Part shown: positions 22,734-30,310 of the stretch, in pieces
How the letters are laid out: every line of letters starts with the position of its first letter
Position numbering within the stretch: position 1 is the stretch's first letter
DNA from: Scytonema sp. RU_4_4
GTDB lineage: Bacteria > Cyanobacteriota > Cyanobacteriia > Cyanobacteriales > Nostocaceae
DNA length: 36,479 bases
Assembly: GCA_012031965.1 (NCBI GenBank)
Contig: JAAUSC010000054.1
Coordinates: 1 to 36,479 of the forward strand
Reading direction: 5' to 3'
Position numbers and translations under genes: made by a program
The notes under the pieces: model-generated
Databases searched by the model: none
Told to the model about the DNA's origin: nothing
What the model saw: the letters and a program-made list of their open reading frames with translations, nothing else

Positions 22734-24242
22734 ATGCCTTTTCCCAGATCCAGTGGTATTCTGCTACATCCCACGTCCTTTCCCAGTCGATTTGGCATTG
22801 GGGATTTAGGAATCGAAGCTTATCGCTTCATTGATTTTCTCAGAGAGAGTTGCCAACAATTTTGGCAAGTACTACCTCTAGGACCAACTGGGTATGGCAA
22901 TTCTCCTTACGCTTGTTATTCAGCAATGGCTGGAAATCCCCTGCTCATAGCCTGTGAAAAACTGGTAGAACAGGGTTTGCTAACTGAGGAGGACTTTGCT
23001 CATTTACCAGTCTTTCAGGAGTCCAAGGTAGATTACGAGAAAGTCATACCCATTAAGGTAGGACTCTTAAAAAAAGCCTGCGAGAATTTTAAAGATAAAG
23101 CAACGCCCTTACAGCAGAAGGAATTCGCTGGTTTTTGCGACAGCAAGGCTTATTGGCTAGAGGATTATGCTTTATTTATGGCGCTCAAAGATGCTCATAA
23201 TGGAACAAGCTGGCATACTTGGGAGCCAGAACTTGCCAAACGTACACCAGAAGCCATCGAACGGGCAAGGCGGATGTTAGCTGCTGAAATTTTTTATCAC
23301 AAATTCACCCAGTACGAATTTTTCCGCCAGTGGTCGCAACTCAAAACCTATGCCAATATGAGCCATATTCAAATTATTGGCGATATTCCCATCTACGTCG
23401 CCCATGATAGTGCTGACGTGTGGTCCCATCCTGATATTTTTTGTTTGGACGAAGAGACGGGAGAAGCGGCGCTGATGGCGGGAGTCCCACCAGATTACTT
23501 CAGCGTTACTGGTCAATTATGGGGTAATCCTATTTATAACTGGGAGGAATTGAAAAAACAGGACTTCAGCTGGTGGATAGGACGCTTTGAGGCGATGCTG
23601 GATTACGTGGACGTTATTCGCGTTGACCACTTCCGAGGGTTTGAAGCTTACTGGGCTGTGAAAAAAGGGGAAGAAACAGCTGTCAATGGAGAATGGATAA
23701 AAGCTCCTGGAGAAGAGTTGTTTGAGACGATTAAACAGCAATTGGGTAAGCTACCTGTGATGGCGGAGGATTTGGGAGTGATTACGCCAGAGGTAGAAGC
23801 GCTGCGAGATAAGTATGAATTTCCTGGAATGAAAATTTTGCAGTTTGCTTTTGGTTCTGATCCTGGTAACCCGTTTTTACCTTTCAACTATTCACGCAAT
23901 TGTATCGTTTACACCGGAACTCACGACAACGACACAACCGTCAGCTGGTTCAATCTAGCGTCAGAGTACGAAAAGCAAAACTTGTTGCTTTACTTGGGTT
24001 GTCAAAGTCCTGAAGGTATCCATTGGGATTTGATTCGACTTGCTATGACTTCCGTGGCGAATCAAGCAATTATTCCTTTACAGGATGTTTTGGGTTTGGG
24101 AGGTGAAGCGCGGATGAATTTCCCCAGTAAGGTAGAAGGAAACTGGGAGTGGTGCTATCAAGCGGATGCTTTGACTAAGGAATTGAGCGATCGCCTACAA
24201 ACTCTCACCAGGTTATGTGGACGTGCGCCCCAACCTAAGTGA
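22734..24242 (+). CDS. malQ: 4-alpha-glucanotransferase (amylomaltase, GH77)
   Basis: MalQ moves alpha-1,4-glucan segments between maltodextrins during glycogen turnover in the cytosol. From the ATG at 22734 (MPFPRSSGILLHPTS), preceded by TAGG, the protein has 502 residues, as expected for the family. A TTG eight codons upstream is less likely. GH77 blocks are GILLHPTSFPSRFGIGDLG, QVLPLGPTGYGNSPYA, the nucleophile in VIRVDHFRGF, the acid/base glutamate in MAEDLGVITP, and the transition-state Asp in TGTHDNDTTVSWF. It is convergent with the rodZ-like gene; the tail-to-tail gap holds an octamer repeat and an inverted copy. Confidence 0.96.
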   Translation: MPFPRSSGILLHPTSFPSRFGIGDLGIEAYRFIDFLRESCQQFWQVLPLGPTGYGNSPYACYSAMAGNPLLIACEKLVEQGLLTEEDFAHLPVFQESKVDYEKVIPIKVGLLKKACENFKDKATPLQQKEFAGFCDSKAYWLEDYALFMALKDAHNGTSWHTWEPELAKRTPEAIERARRMLAAEIFYHKFTQYEFFRQWSQLKTYANMSHIQIIGDIPIYVAHDSADVWSHPDIFCLDEETGEAALMAGVPPDYFSVTGQLWGNPIYNWEELKKQDFSWWIGRFEAMLDYVDVIRVDHFRGFEAYWAVKKGEETAVNGEWIKAPGEELFETIKQQLGKLPVMAEDLGVITPEVEALRDKYEFPGMKILQFAFGSDPGNPFLPFNYSRNCIVYTGTHDNDTTVSWFNLASEYEKQNLLLYLGCQSPEGIHWDLIRLAMTSVANQAIIPLQDVLGLGGEARMNFPSKVEGNWEWCYQADALTKELSDRLQTLTRLCGRAPQPK

Positions 24243-24244
24243 AG

Positions 24245-24319
24245 ACAAGGGGACAAGGGGACAAGGGGACAAGGGGAGGATGGATTTCTCCTTGTCTCCC
24301 CATCTCCTTGTCTCCCCTC
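24245..24319. repeat. octamer tandem repeat and facing complement between convergent genes
   Basis: ACAAGGGG occurs four times in a row (24245-24276), and CTCCTTGTCTCCCC follows in two copies (24287-24319). Their pairing would give a stable stem between malQ and the rodZ-like gene, able to stop transcription from both sides. Confidence 0.65.
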
Positions 24320-24326
24320 CTCTTCA

Positions 24327-25151
24327 TTAAGACCTAGTATTAGCTGCGATAGTCACTTCTTTGACTGTACCAGGTTCTCCTAGTTGCTTGGCTTGTTGCT
24401 TGTTGACGCTCATCAAAACGCCACCAGCATTACCTGCTCTAACAGTCAGTTGTCCTTGAGCCATCCAAGTGCGTTGGGTTCCCTGTGGGAGTTCACCTTC
24501 GTACTGGACTTTACCATCTGCTACCACTTTAATCCAAGACTTCTGTTTCAAAGTCACACCAATTTGCACCTGCTGCGGTTCTATAGTGTTGTCAGGTAAT
24601 TTGCTCACAGCTTGGACGAGTTGTGCTTGATGATTTTGAGCGACTTGTTGTTGATCAATGCGCTCTTTTTGTGTCTTCTGGTTATCTTGGCTATCTTGGC
24701 TATAGCTTGCTTGTAATGTCACTGCATTCAGTAACTGAGACAAACCACTGACAGAGCAAAAAATTAAAAATACGTACAGCATATAAAGATGAGCAGGGCG
24801 TAATTGACCCACTGATATCGTTTTCCAGCCTAACTTTTGGCTCACGCTGTTCATATCTGTGGGAAAAGTGCTGGAAAATTGTGTACCATTTAACCCTAGT
24901 GCGTCAGCAAATTGCCGTATCAAACCTTGAGTGTAAACTGGCTGTGGTAGCTCAGCTAAATTACCTTCTTCTATCGCCTGTAAGAGTCGTCGCGGAATTC
25001 TGGTCAACATGACCACTTCTTCTAGCGATAAACCCTGTTCCAAGCGTAATGTCCAAAGTTGAGCACCCATTTCGGCTATAACTTTGGCTCTTTGTTGCTC
25101 GAATGGAGGTATTGACTCATCCTTGTCTTTCTTTGTTTGCCACATCATCAT
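24327..25151 (-). CDS. RodZ-like helix-turn-helix membrane protein
   Basis: The 274-residue protein has the RodZ architecture. A cytoplasmic HTH domain comes first (about 28-90: LWTLRLEQGLSLEEVVMLTR, IPRRLLQAIEEGN, PVYTQGLIRQFADALGL in blocks), then one membrane helix (about 118-142, HLYMLYVFLIFCSVSGLSQLL), a Q-rich linker, and a periplasmic DUF4115-like beta domain (QIGVTLKQKSWIKVVADGKV ... GQLTVRAGNAGGV). RodZ couples MreB to the wall elongation complex; whether this copy does so is inferred from layout. Three ATG codons stand in a row after GGAG. It starts 32 bases after the pseudouridine synthase gene, so the two form an operon. Confidence 0.85.
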   Translation of the reverse strand: MMMWQTKKDKDESIPPFEQQRAKVIAEMGAQLWTLRLEQGLSLEEVVMLTRIPRRLLQAIEEGNLAELPQPVYTQGLIRQFADALGLNGTQFSSTFPTDMNSVSQKLGWKTISVGQLRPAHLYMLYVFLIFCSVSGLSQLLNAVTLQASYSQDSQDNQKTQKERIDQQQVAQNHQAQLVQAVSKLPDNTIEPQQVQIGVTLKQKSWIKVVADGKVQYEGELPQGTQRTWMAQGQLTVRAGNAGGVLMSVNKQQAKQLGEPGTVKEVTIAANTRS

Positions 25152-25183
25152 ATTGTGTTACACTCCTTAACCCCACTGAATCT

Positions 25184-25942
25184 TTAATAGGAAACTGCTG
25201 CGATTGCTTTTTTTAAAAAACGAATTTCAAACTCTTCTAGATGACGATACTCACCCTCAGCTAAATAGCCTTTTTCAGGAGTTTGTAATTCAATAGAACC
25301 TATGGCTGTGCGATGTAGTTCAATGACTGGGTATCCCAATTGTTGGGCGACACGGCGAATCTGACGATTTCTCCCCTCCTTCAAAATAATTTCCAAACAG
25401 CAAGAAGAAGCTAGCTTTTCTATCACTCGTACTTGTGTTGGTCGTGTTTTTCTCCCCTCCAATACCACACCCTGACGCCACATCTGTAGCACTTCTTGTG
25501 GAGGATGTCCTTTGACTAAAACACGATATGTTTTAGGAATATTATGACTGGGATGGGTTAGACCAAAAGTTAGGTCTCCATCGTTTGTAAGTATCAATAC
25601 TCCTGTAGAGTCTATATCTAAACGACCCACTGGGTGAATACCTTGACCGGAACTTATTTGTTTAGGTAGTAAGTCTAAAACTGTAGGTCTTCCTTGTGGA
25701 TCCTCACAAGTGGTAAGCACCCCTATTGGTTTGTGCAATAACAGGTAAACGAAAGCTGGGCGCTGTACGACAGACACCAGCTTTCCATCAACCGTGATAG
25801 TATCTGTTTGGGGATCAGCTTTTTGACCCAAGTGTGCTAATTCACCATTGATGAGCACGCGTGAGTGCTTGATCATCTCTTCAGCTTCACGACGTGAGGC
25901 TATACCCCATTGAGAAAGAATTTTTTGTAACCGTGCCTGCAT
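25184..25942 (-). CDS. rluB: rRNA pseudouridine synthase, RsuA/RluB family
   Basis: This family isomerises specific uridines of 16S or 23S rRNA. The 252-residue protein begins with an S4 RNA-binding domain (1-60: LQKILSQWGIASRREAEEMI, then SRVLINGELAHLGQKAD). The catalytic domain follows, with LLLHKPIGVLTTCEDPQGRPTV in blocks, the catalytic Asp in PVGRLDIDSTGVLILTNDG, and RQIRRVAQQLGYPV near the end. Length fits RluB/RsuA. Which rRNA site it modifies is not decided by sequence alone; RluB is the usual cyanobacterial annotation. It is the first gene of a pair with the RodZ-like gene. Confidence 0.9.
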   Translation of the reverse strand: MQARLQKILSQWGIASRREAEEMIKHSRVLINGELAHLGQKADPQTDTITVDGKLVSVVQRPAFVYLLLHKPIGVLTTCEDPQGRPTVLDLLPKQISSGQGIHPVGRLDIDSTGVLILTNDGDLTFGLTHPSHNIPKTYRVLVKGHPPQEVLQMWRQGVVLEGRKTRPTQVRVIEKLASSCCLEIILKEGRNRQIRRVAQQLGYPVIELHRTAIGSIELQTPEKGYLAEGEYRHLEEFEIRFLKKAIAAVSY

Positions 25943-26087
25943 GTGGAAATTACTGATATTCTATCAGAATAGTGATCAGCAAATAATATGTTTACATTCT
26001 GTCATTCGTCGCTATAAATGCTACAGTGATATCCCGTAAATGTCCCTGGTAGTTGTTAGTTTGGATAACCATAAGCAAAACGGTTAG

Positions 26088-26804
26088 ATGCAAGAATCTA
26101 AATTACACTCAAAAAAATCACACAAGACACGTATTGTCACAAACGTTCTGACAGCAGCACTCAAGCTGTGGTTGAAAACGCAAGTGAGCCAAGTTTCCCA
26201 ACTGGAAGTGGAAATCAAAGCTAGCGATCGCCAACTTCTCTCTGGTTGTATTCCTTGGGTATCTGTTTTTGCCAGTCATGCTGTTTATCAAGGTCTCCAT
26301 CTTACACAGATTCAACTAGTTGCAGAAAATATTCGTATCAACATTGGATCAGTACTCAAAGGACAACCACTACGACTGTTAGAAAAAGTACCAGTAGTTG
26401 GCGAACTCATCCAATCAGAGGAGGATCTCAATACCTCTGTTTCATCTGCCTTATTATCAACTGCTCTATATGACCTTCTGGTTGAACTTTTACCAGAAGA
26501 CTACCTCAAATTCAAGTCAATAGCTTGGAAAAAAATTAACCTTGACCAGAGTCAAGCAACACTCTTCGCTGTTTTGGCAGACGAAAGCGAGCCCACTCAT
26601 TTAAATATTAGTATGAGTCCCGAGTTACTAAGCACACAGGAGTTGCAACTCTCATCAATCCAAGTAAAAAGCAATACGGGAGCGTTACTTGATAGTAGCC
26701 ACAAAGAACTTTATTTCAATCTGGGATCGGATGTTGATATCCAAGAACTCACTCTATCCTGTGGAAACTTACAATGTCGCGGAAGGATTAACATCAACCC
26801 CTGA
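26088..26804 (+). CDS. DUF2993 domain protein
   Basis: The 238-residue protein matches the DUF2993 pattern common in cyanobacteria and actinobacteria: LKLWLKTQVSQVSQLEVEI, then DRQLLSGCIPWVSVFASHAVYQGL in blocks, QIQLVAENIRINIGSVLKG, and a middle section of helical turns (SSALLSTALYDLLVELLP) before a beta-rich end. The fold resembles lipid-binding tubular domains, and actinobacterial LmeA of this family acts in lipomannan maturation, but the cyanobacterial role is unknown. There is no signal peptide. It is monocistronic, with 144 bases to the divergent pseudouridine synthase gene. Confidence 0.85.
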   Translation: MQESKLHSKKSHKTRIVTNVLTAALKLWLKTQVSQVSQLEVEIKASDRQLLSGCIPWVSVFASHAVYQGLHLTQIQLVAENIRINIGSVLKGQPLRLLEKVPVVGELIQSEEDLNTSVSSALLSTALYDLLVELLPEDYLKFKSIAWKKINLDQSQATLFAVLADESEPTHLNISMSPELLSTQELQLSSIQVKSNTGALLDSSHKELYFNLGSDVDIQELTLSCGNLQCRGRININP

Positions 26805-27042
26805 TGATTAAAAATAAAAAAACTAAATAAGTTGATTATTTATTATTATAAATTTAGCCAAAAAATTTAGCTATAACATTTTAGCTACAAAATTTATTGG
26901 TTAATCTGAGTACAGTCTTTCCTCATTTCGTAGCACTGTGGTTTGTGGTTACGATAACCGCACCTCAGCCAACAATCGTTACTAACTTGTCCAATTCTGT
27001 ACTCAGTAGAACACAGGAGACTTTTTACGATGGTTTTGTCAG

Positions 27043-27594
27043 TTATGAGAGATGAGAAGCAACCGGACGATTCTCATCCAAGCATAAGGTCATTAGCTGT
27101 TCATCCAAGAACCACAAACGCTTGTCTATGACCCGAGAAATTTCTGCGTACAGGTACGCTGTCTCTGCATCCCCCAAAATAGCAGTGCGGTCAATATTCT
27201 CCCACAGCAAAGAGCCATAGATGGATAGACGCTCTGCTAGGGATGCTATGTGTTCTTGACCTTCTGTAATATGAAAGGGGTATTCAGGTAAGACTGAATT
27301 TTTGACAGCAGCCCGAGCAGTTCCTCTGGCTAAGCCACCAAGAGTTGTCACTCTCTGGGCAAGCAAATTAATGTATACCTCCAGTTCCGTGGCAATTTCA
27401 TGAAACAATTCCTGGAAAAGATCAATGTTCATGCTTTTCACATTCCAACGCGCTTGCTTGACCTGAGTCTTTAGATCAACAGTCGTTGCTAGTGTTTGAT
27501 TAAGAATGTCAATCAGTTGCGCTTGAACTTCTAACGTTGTACTATGGCGAGTAGTATCAGGGCGAGTACAGCGAGGCTTGCAATTATCGCTCAT
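27043..27594 (-). CDS. Dps-family ferritin-like protein with altered ferroxidase site
   Basis: The 183-residue protein has the four-helix Dps fold (LIDILNQTLATTVDLKTQVKQARWNV in blocks, LFQELFHEIATELEVYINLLAQRVTTLGG in blocks, and ERLSIYGSLLWENIDRT). Dps normally oxidises iron at sites made from two subunits. Aligned by exact spacing with the canonical ligands (His, His, Asp, Asp, Glu at 0, +12, +16, +27, +31), this protein has R49, Q61, H65, N76 and Q80, so all five are replaced. Cyanobacteria also have Dps classes with other ferroxidase chemistry (the His-type), so loss of activity is not certain. An N-terminal extension carries C5 and C9. AAGGAG stands 6 bases before the ATG. The gene is next to an AraC regulator on the same strand. 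Confidence 0.88.
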   Translation of the reverse strand: MSDNCKPRCTRPDTTRHSTTLEVQAQLIDILNQTLATTVDLKTQVKQARWNVKSMNIDLFQELFHEIATELEVYINLLAQRVTTLGGLARGTARAAVKNSVLPEYPFHITEGQEHIASLAERLSIYGSLLWENIDRTAILGDAETAYLYAEISRVIDKRLWFLDEQLMTLCLDENRPVASHLS

Positions 27595-28010
27595 ACGCTC
27601 TCCTTAAATGAACATCAGATGAAGAAAAGGACGTAGTGGTAGAACGCGCCCAACAAGCACTTTTTTGCAAACGTCTCCTTGGAGATGCACCGCAATACTC
27701 ATCACTCTAATTTGATTCTCCCAATCCCTTGAATTTGATAGGAGTTTTTCTGTAGCCACCAAAAGAAATGCGGGGGATAAGGGAGGATTTATCCCCAACC
27801 TCCTTTACCGCAAGAGTTGTTGAGTGAACAATCTTGCTGACTTTGGGGGGCAAGAAATGAGTCCTGTGTTTCCAAGGGAGGTTATTAGGAGAATCTACTG
27901 GTTCGAATACCACTAGCCGAGATTAATAGGGACATTGGTTTTTATTTAAAGGTATATGAAACCTTGATTCCTCGTGTCTAGAGGATTCTTGCTGTTTTGT
28001 AACATTCTTG
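27595..28010. other. intergenic region upstream of the dps-like gene
   Basis: No gene in 416 bases. It must hold the dps promoter (minus strand) and the end of the araC-type transcript. I see no clear hairpin with T-run or recognised operator. The short open frames here lack ribosome sites. Confidence 0.45.
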
Positions 28011-28907
28011 CTATTTTTTTGTACGAATTTCTTTAGGTGTCACTCCTAATAAGCGTTTGAAGTGGCGTGTGAATTGACTTTGGTCAGCAAAACCAACATG
28101 TGAAGCGACTTCAGAAATTTTTAGTTGACTCTGTAGGAGTAGCATCTTAGCACGCTCAATTCGGCAATGGATCACATATTGGTAGGGAGAAAGACCTGTA
28201 GACTGCTTGAACAGGCGAGCGAAATGGTACTGACTCATGCTGACTTCTTGTGCCATAGTCCCAAGCAGCAAATTATCTGCCAAATTGTCGATAATAAATT
28301 CAATGACTCGCTGTAGCTTATATTTCGGTAATCCTCCTTGATATTCTCGAAGTGTGTGCTTCGGTGCAGAGTAATGCTGCAACAGGTGAGCTGATAATGC
28401 AGTTGCCATTGATTCAGCGTAAAGGTCACTAGCCCCTCCATCTGATTGCAATGCTGTCTTAAGGGCAAGCCCAATTTGATAAATTAACGGGTCAGGTTTG
28501 GAAAAGTGTGGTATGATGCCCAAAACATTTCGATTAGTTGACTCATCCGCAATACTTGAGACAAACTGAGAATTTAAGCACAAAGCAATAAATTCTGACT
28601 CTTGAGAAGAAAATACCTTGTGAGTGACATGAGGGGGAATGACCACTACATCACCTGGCATGCTGTTCTCGCTTTTATGACAGTCGCCTAGCCACCGCTC
28701 CAGCCGTGACTGACCGCGCAGACGAATCGCAAGTGTGTAATGTGATGCGTAATGTTCAGGGCTTTCATATTCTGGTTGAAGGTGATACTCCAGATACAGG
28801 TGCTCCCATCCAGCGTGGTGGCTAGATAGTAGAGGTTGTCTAGGGAGTATATACTTGCGAGCTTCTACTCTAGTCACATCAATGGCTAAAGCTTTCTGTT
28901 GTGGCAT
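28011..28907 (-). CDS. AraC family transcriptional regulator
   Basis: From the ATG at 28907, which follows GAGG at eight bases, the protein has 298 residues; a GTG three codons upstream overlaps that ribosome site and is rejected. The N-terminal half is a cupin-like sensor (YTLAIRLRGQSRLERWLGD, GDVVVIPPHVTHKVF). The C-terminal 100 residues hold two helix-turn-helix motifs: LGTMAQEVSMSQYHFARLFKQ (split) and ISEVASHVGFADQSQFTRHFKRLLGVTP (split), the AraC signature. The ligand is unknown. It is transcribed toward the dps-like gene 416 bases away, which it could regulate, but that is inference. Confidence 0.92.
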   Translation of the reverse strand: MPQQKALAIDVTRVEARKYILPRQPLLSSHHAGWEHLYLEYHLQPEYESPEHYASHYTLAIRLRGQSRLERWLGDCHKSENSMPGDVVVIPPHVTHKVFSSQESEFIALCLNSQFVSSIADESTNRNVLGIIPHFSKPDPLIYQIGLALKTALQSDGGASDLYAESMATALSAHLLQHYSAPKHTLREYQGGLPKYKLQRVIEFIIDNLADNLLLGTMAQEVSMSQYHFARLFKQSTGLSPYQYVIHCRIERAKMLLLQSQLKISEVASHVGFADQSQFTRHFKRLLGVTPKEIRTKK

Positions 28908-29201
28908 TGATTTCACCTCGTCTGCTAGGCTTTTACCGTTAATCCCGCCAAAAACGTGTTGGCTATGGTTTGTAGTGGTTTGTAGTGGTAAACCTAACTT
29001 CCTGGGCGACTATTGAGTTAGCGTTACTTTTAGAAGTCACGCTTACATTGGAACACAATTTTGAGCAGCGATTGTGCGCGTAGATCTTACGTAGATCTTG
29101 CATATATTTTCGTTTAGACTGTCACCGAAGAAGAATTTAGCAATTGTGAATATACCCTGCGGGCACACGGGTATGTCCTGAGACTGCGGGCACGGCTGCG
29201 C

Positions 29202-29502
29202 CGCAATTCGTAGTTTTTCTGAAAGGAGTCACGGACAGGCTGCGTTGTTGGCGCAAGCTTCAGCAGGACTTACGCCTCTGGCGTGGCTTTGCGCTTACAC
29301 CAGTCGTCTGGTCCTGGGAAATCCTCCTGCATAGCGCTGCATTCAATGCAACGCACTAGCTCCTCAAGTGGAGCATAGGAGCGTTGGAAACAAGAACTAC
29401 AGGACTGACTCCCCAACGCACTGGCTCGGGAACCCCAAAGCCCTTCGGTTATGCTGCAGCACGTCTACGACGCAATTCGTAGCTTCTCCGTAGGAGGTAC
29501 GC
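29202..29502. repeat. composite repeat block flanked by related direct repeats
   Basis: The 32-base blocks at 29202-29233 and 29471-29502, both beginning CGCAATTCGTAG and sharing the GGAG core, flank about 240 bases. That interior contains the 42-base dispersed repeat (29386-29427) and a second partial version (near 29349-29365). Confidence 0.5.
29386..29427. repeat. dispersed repeat, copy 2
   Basis: It matches 21064-21105 at 37 of 42 positions, in the same orientation, and ends with CAACGCACTGGCTC like that copy. Confidence 0.65.
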
Positions 29503-29723
29503 CAGTTACCAAGGGCGGGGGAAACCCCTGTCATGCACCAGATCGCCTCCCAAGAACGCTGCTTCACCAGTCGTACAGAATTTCTCCAGCAATTCTGACT
29601 CCTGAGTACTCATGAATCGTCTGTCATTACAAACGACTAGTGACTCATAACTAGAAAATTCGCAATTTAAATGCGTCACAGCTGACAAACAAAATTGCAA
29701 CCGCTTTTTTCCTAAAGGCGAGA

Positions 29724-29744
29724 CAACGGAAATTATTTCCGTTG
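29724..29744. repeat. short perfect hairpin
   Basis: CAACGGAAA and TTTCCGTTG pair perfectly around TTA. No T-run follows and no gene end is nearby, so it is recorded as a structural repeat. Confidence 0.5.
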
Positions 29745-29917
29745 CTAAGGAATTTAGCCCAAGGTTAGATACCGAAATATCTTGTTTCTTGTAGTAGCAA
29801 TTACCTTTACTTTTAGCACAAAATATTAAGAATAAGTTAAAGAAAATATTATAAATACTAATAAAAACATAAAGATATTTACAAAGGCACTTGCCAGTCA
29901 TAAAATACTCCGCCGTC

Positions 29918-29938
29918 GCCCAGCCCTCCGGGCTGGGC
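29918..29938. repeat. GC-rich perfect hairpin, REP or IS200/IS605-end-like
   Basis: GCCCAGCCC and GGGCTGGGC pair perfectly around TCC. It stands alone in AT-rich DNA. Subterminal hairpins of this kind mark IS200/IS605 elements and REP sequences, but no tyrosine transposase or TnpB remnant could be read next to it. Confidence 0.5.
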
Positions 29939-30310
29939 ATCAACACTCATAACCGTTTTGCAGACTCGTTAACGAATACAGTGGAGCATTTTATTTTTTG
30001 GAGTTCCCACAGAAAGTAGACATTAATAATTATGAAGAAAAGCAAAGTTTCTGCTTGATAAATAACCCTCATGAACTGCGGTGTACCAATAAGGGAGGGC
30101 GATCACCATAGGCATAGGGCTTGTCAGCATTGTGAATTCTGCGAAACCGTTAGTTTTGCAGAATTTCAGGGAAATATAGCAACGTACTTCTCTTGATTGT
30201 CGGTCTCTTAAGGCAGAAGCCTAGAAGCCAAAAGCTAAAATCGCTTCAATGACAAAGCATACGAGTGGAGAAGTTCTCTTGTTAGATTTTTCAATTGCGA
30301 GGAATAAACT

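Larger units (their letters stand above)
28917..30310. other. 1.4-kb noncoding region rich in repeats
   Basis: No gene is supported. The region holds the direct repeats GGTTTGTAGT (twice from 28969) and GTAGATCTT (twice near 29080-29098), a pair of related blocks CGCAATTCGTAG (29202-29233 and 29471-29502), the 42-base repeat also found near 21 kb, and hairpins at 29724-29744 and 29918-29938. The part from 29140 to 29560 is GC-rich and the part from 29780 to 29890 very AT-rich. It looks like an accumulation site for small repeats, with the pilQ promoter in the last 300 bases. Confidence 0.6.

Noticed and set aside
27885-27925. tRNA T-loop-like string GGTTCGAATACC
   Set aside because: No matching acceptor stem, anticodon arm or D-arm can be built on either side; the string is just a short palindrome around TTCGAA.
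29506-29946. 146-codon open frame on the minus strand
   Set aside because: Its start lies in a GC-rich hairpin and its end in the dispersed repeat block; the middle is low-complexity AT-rich sequence. No domain-like pattern or transposase motif could be read.
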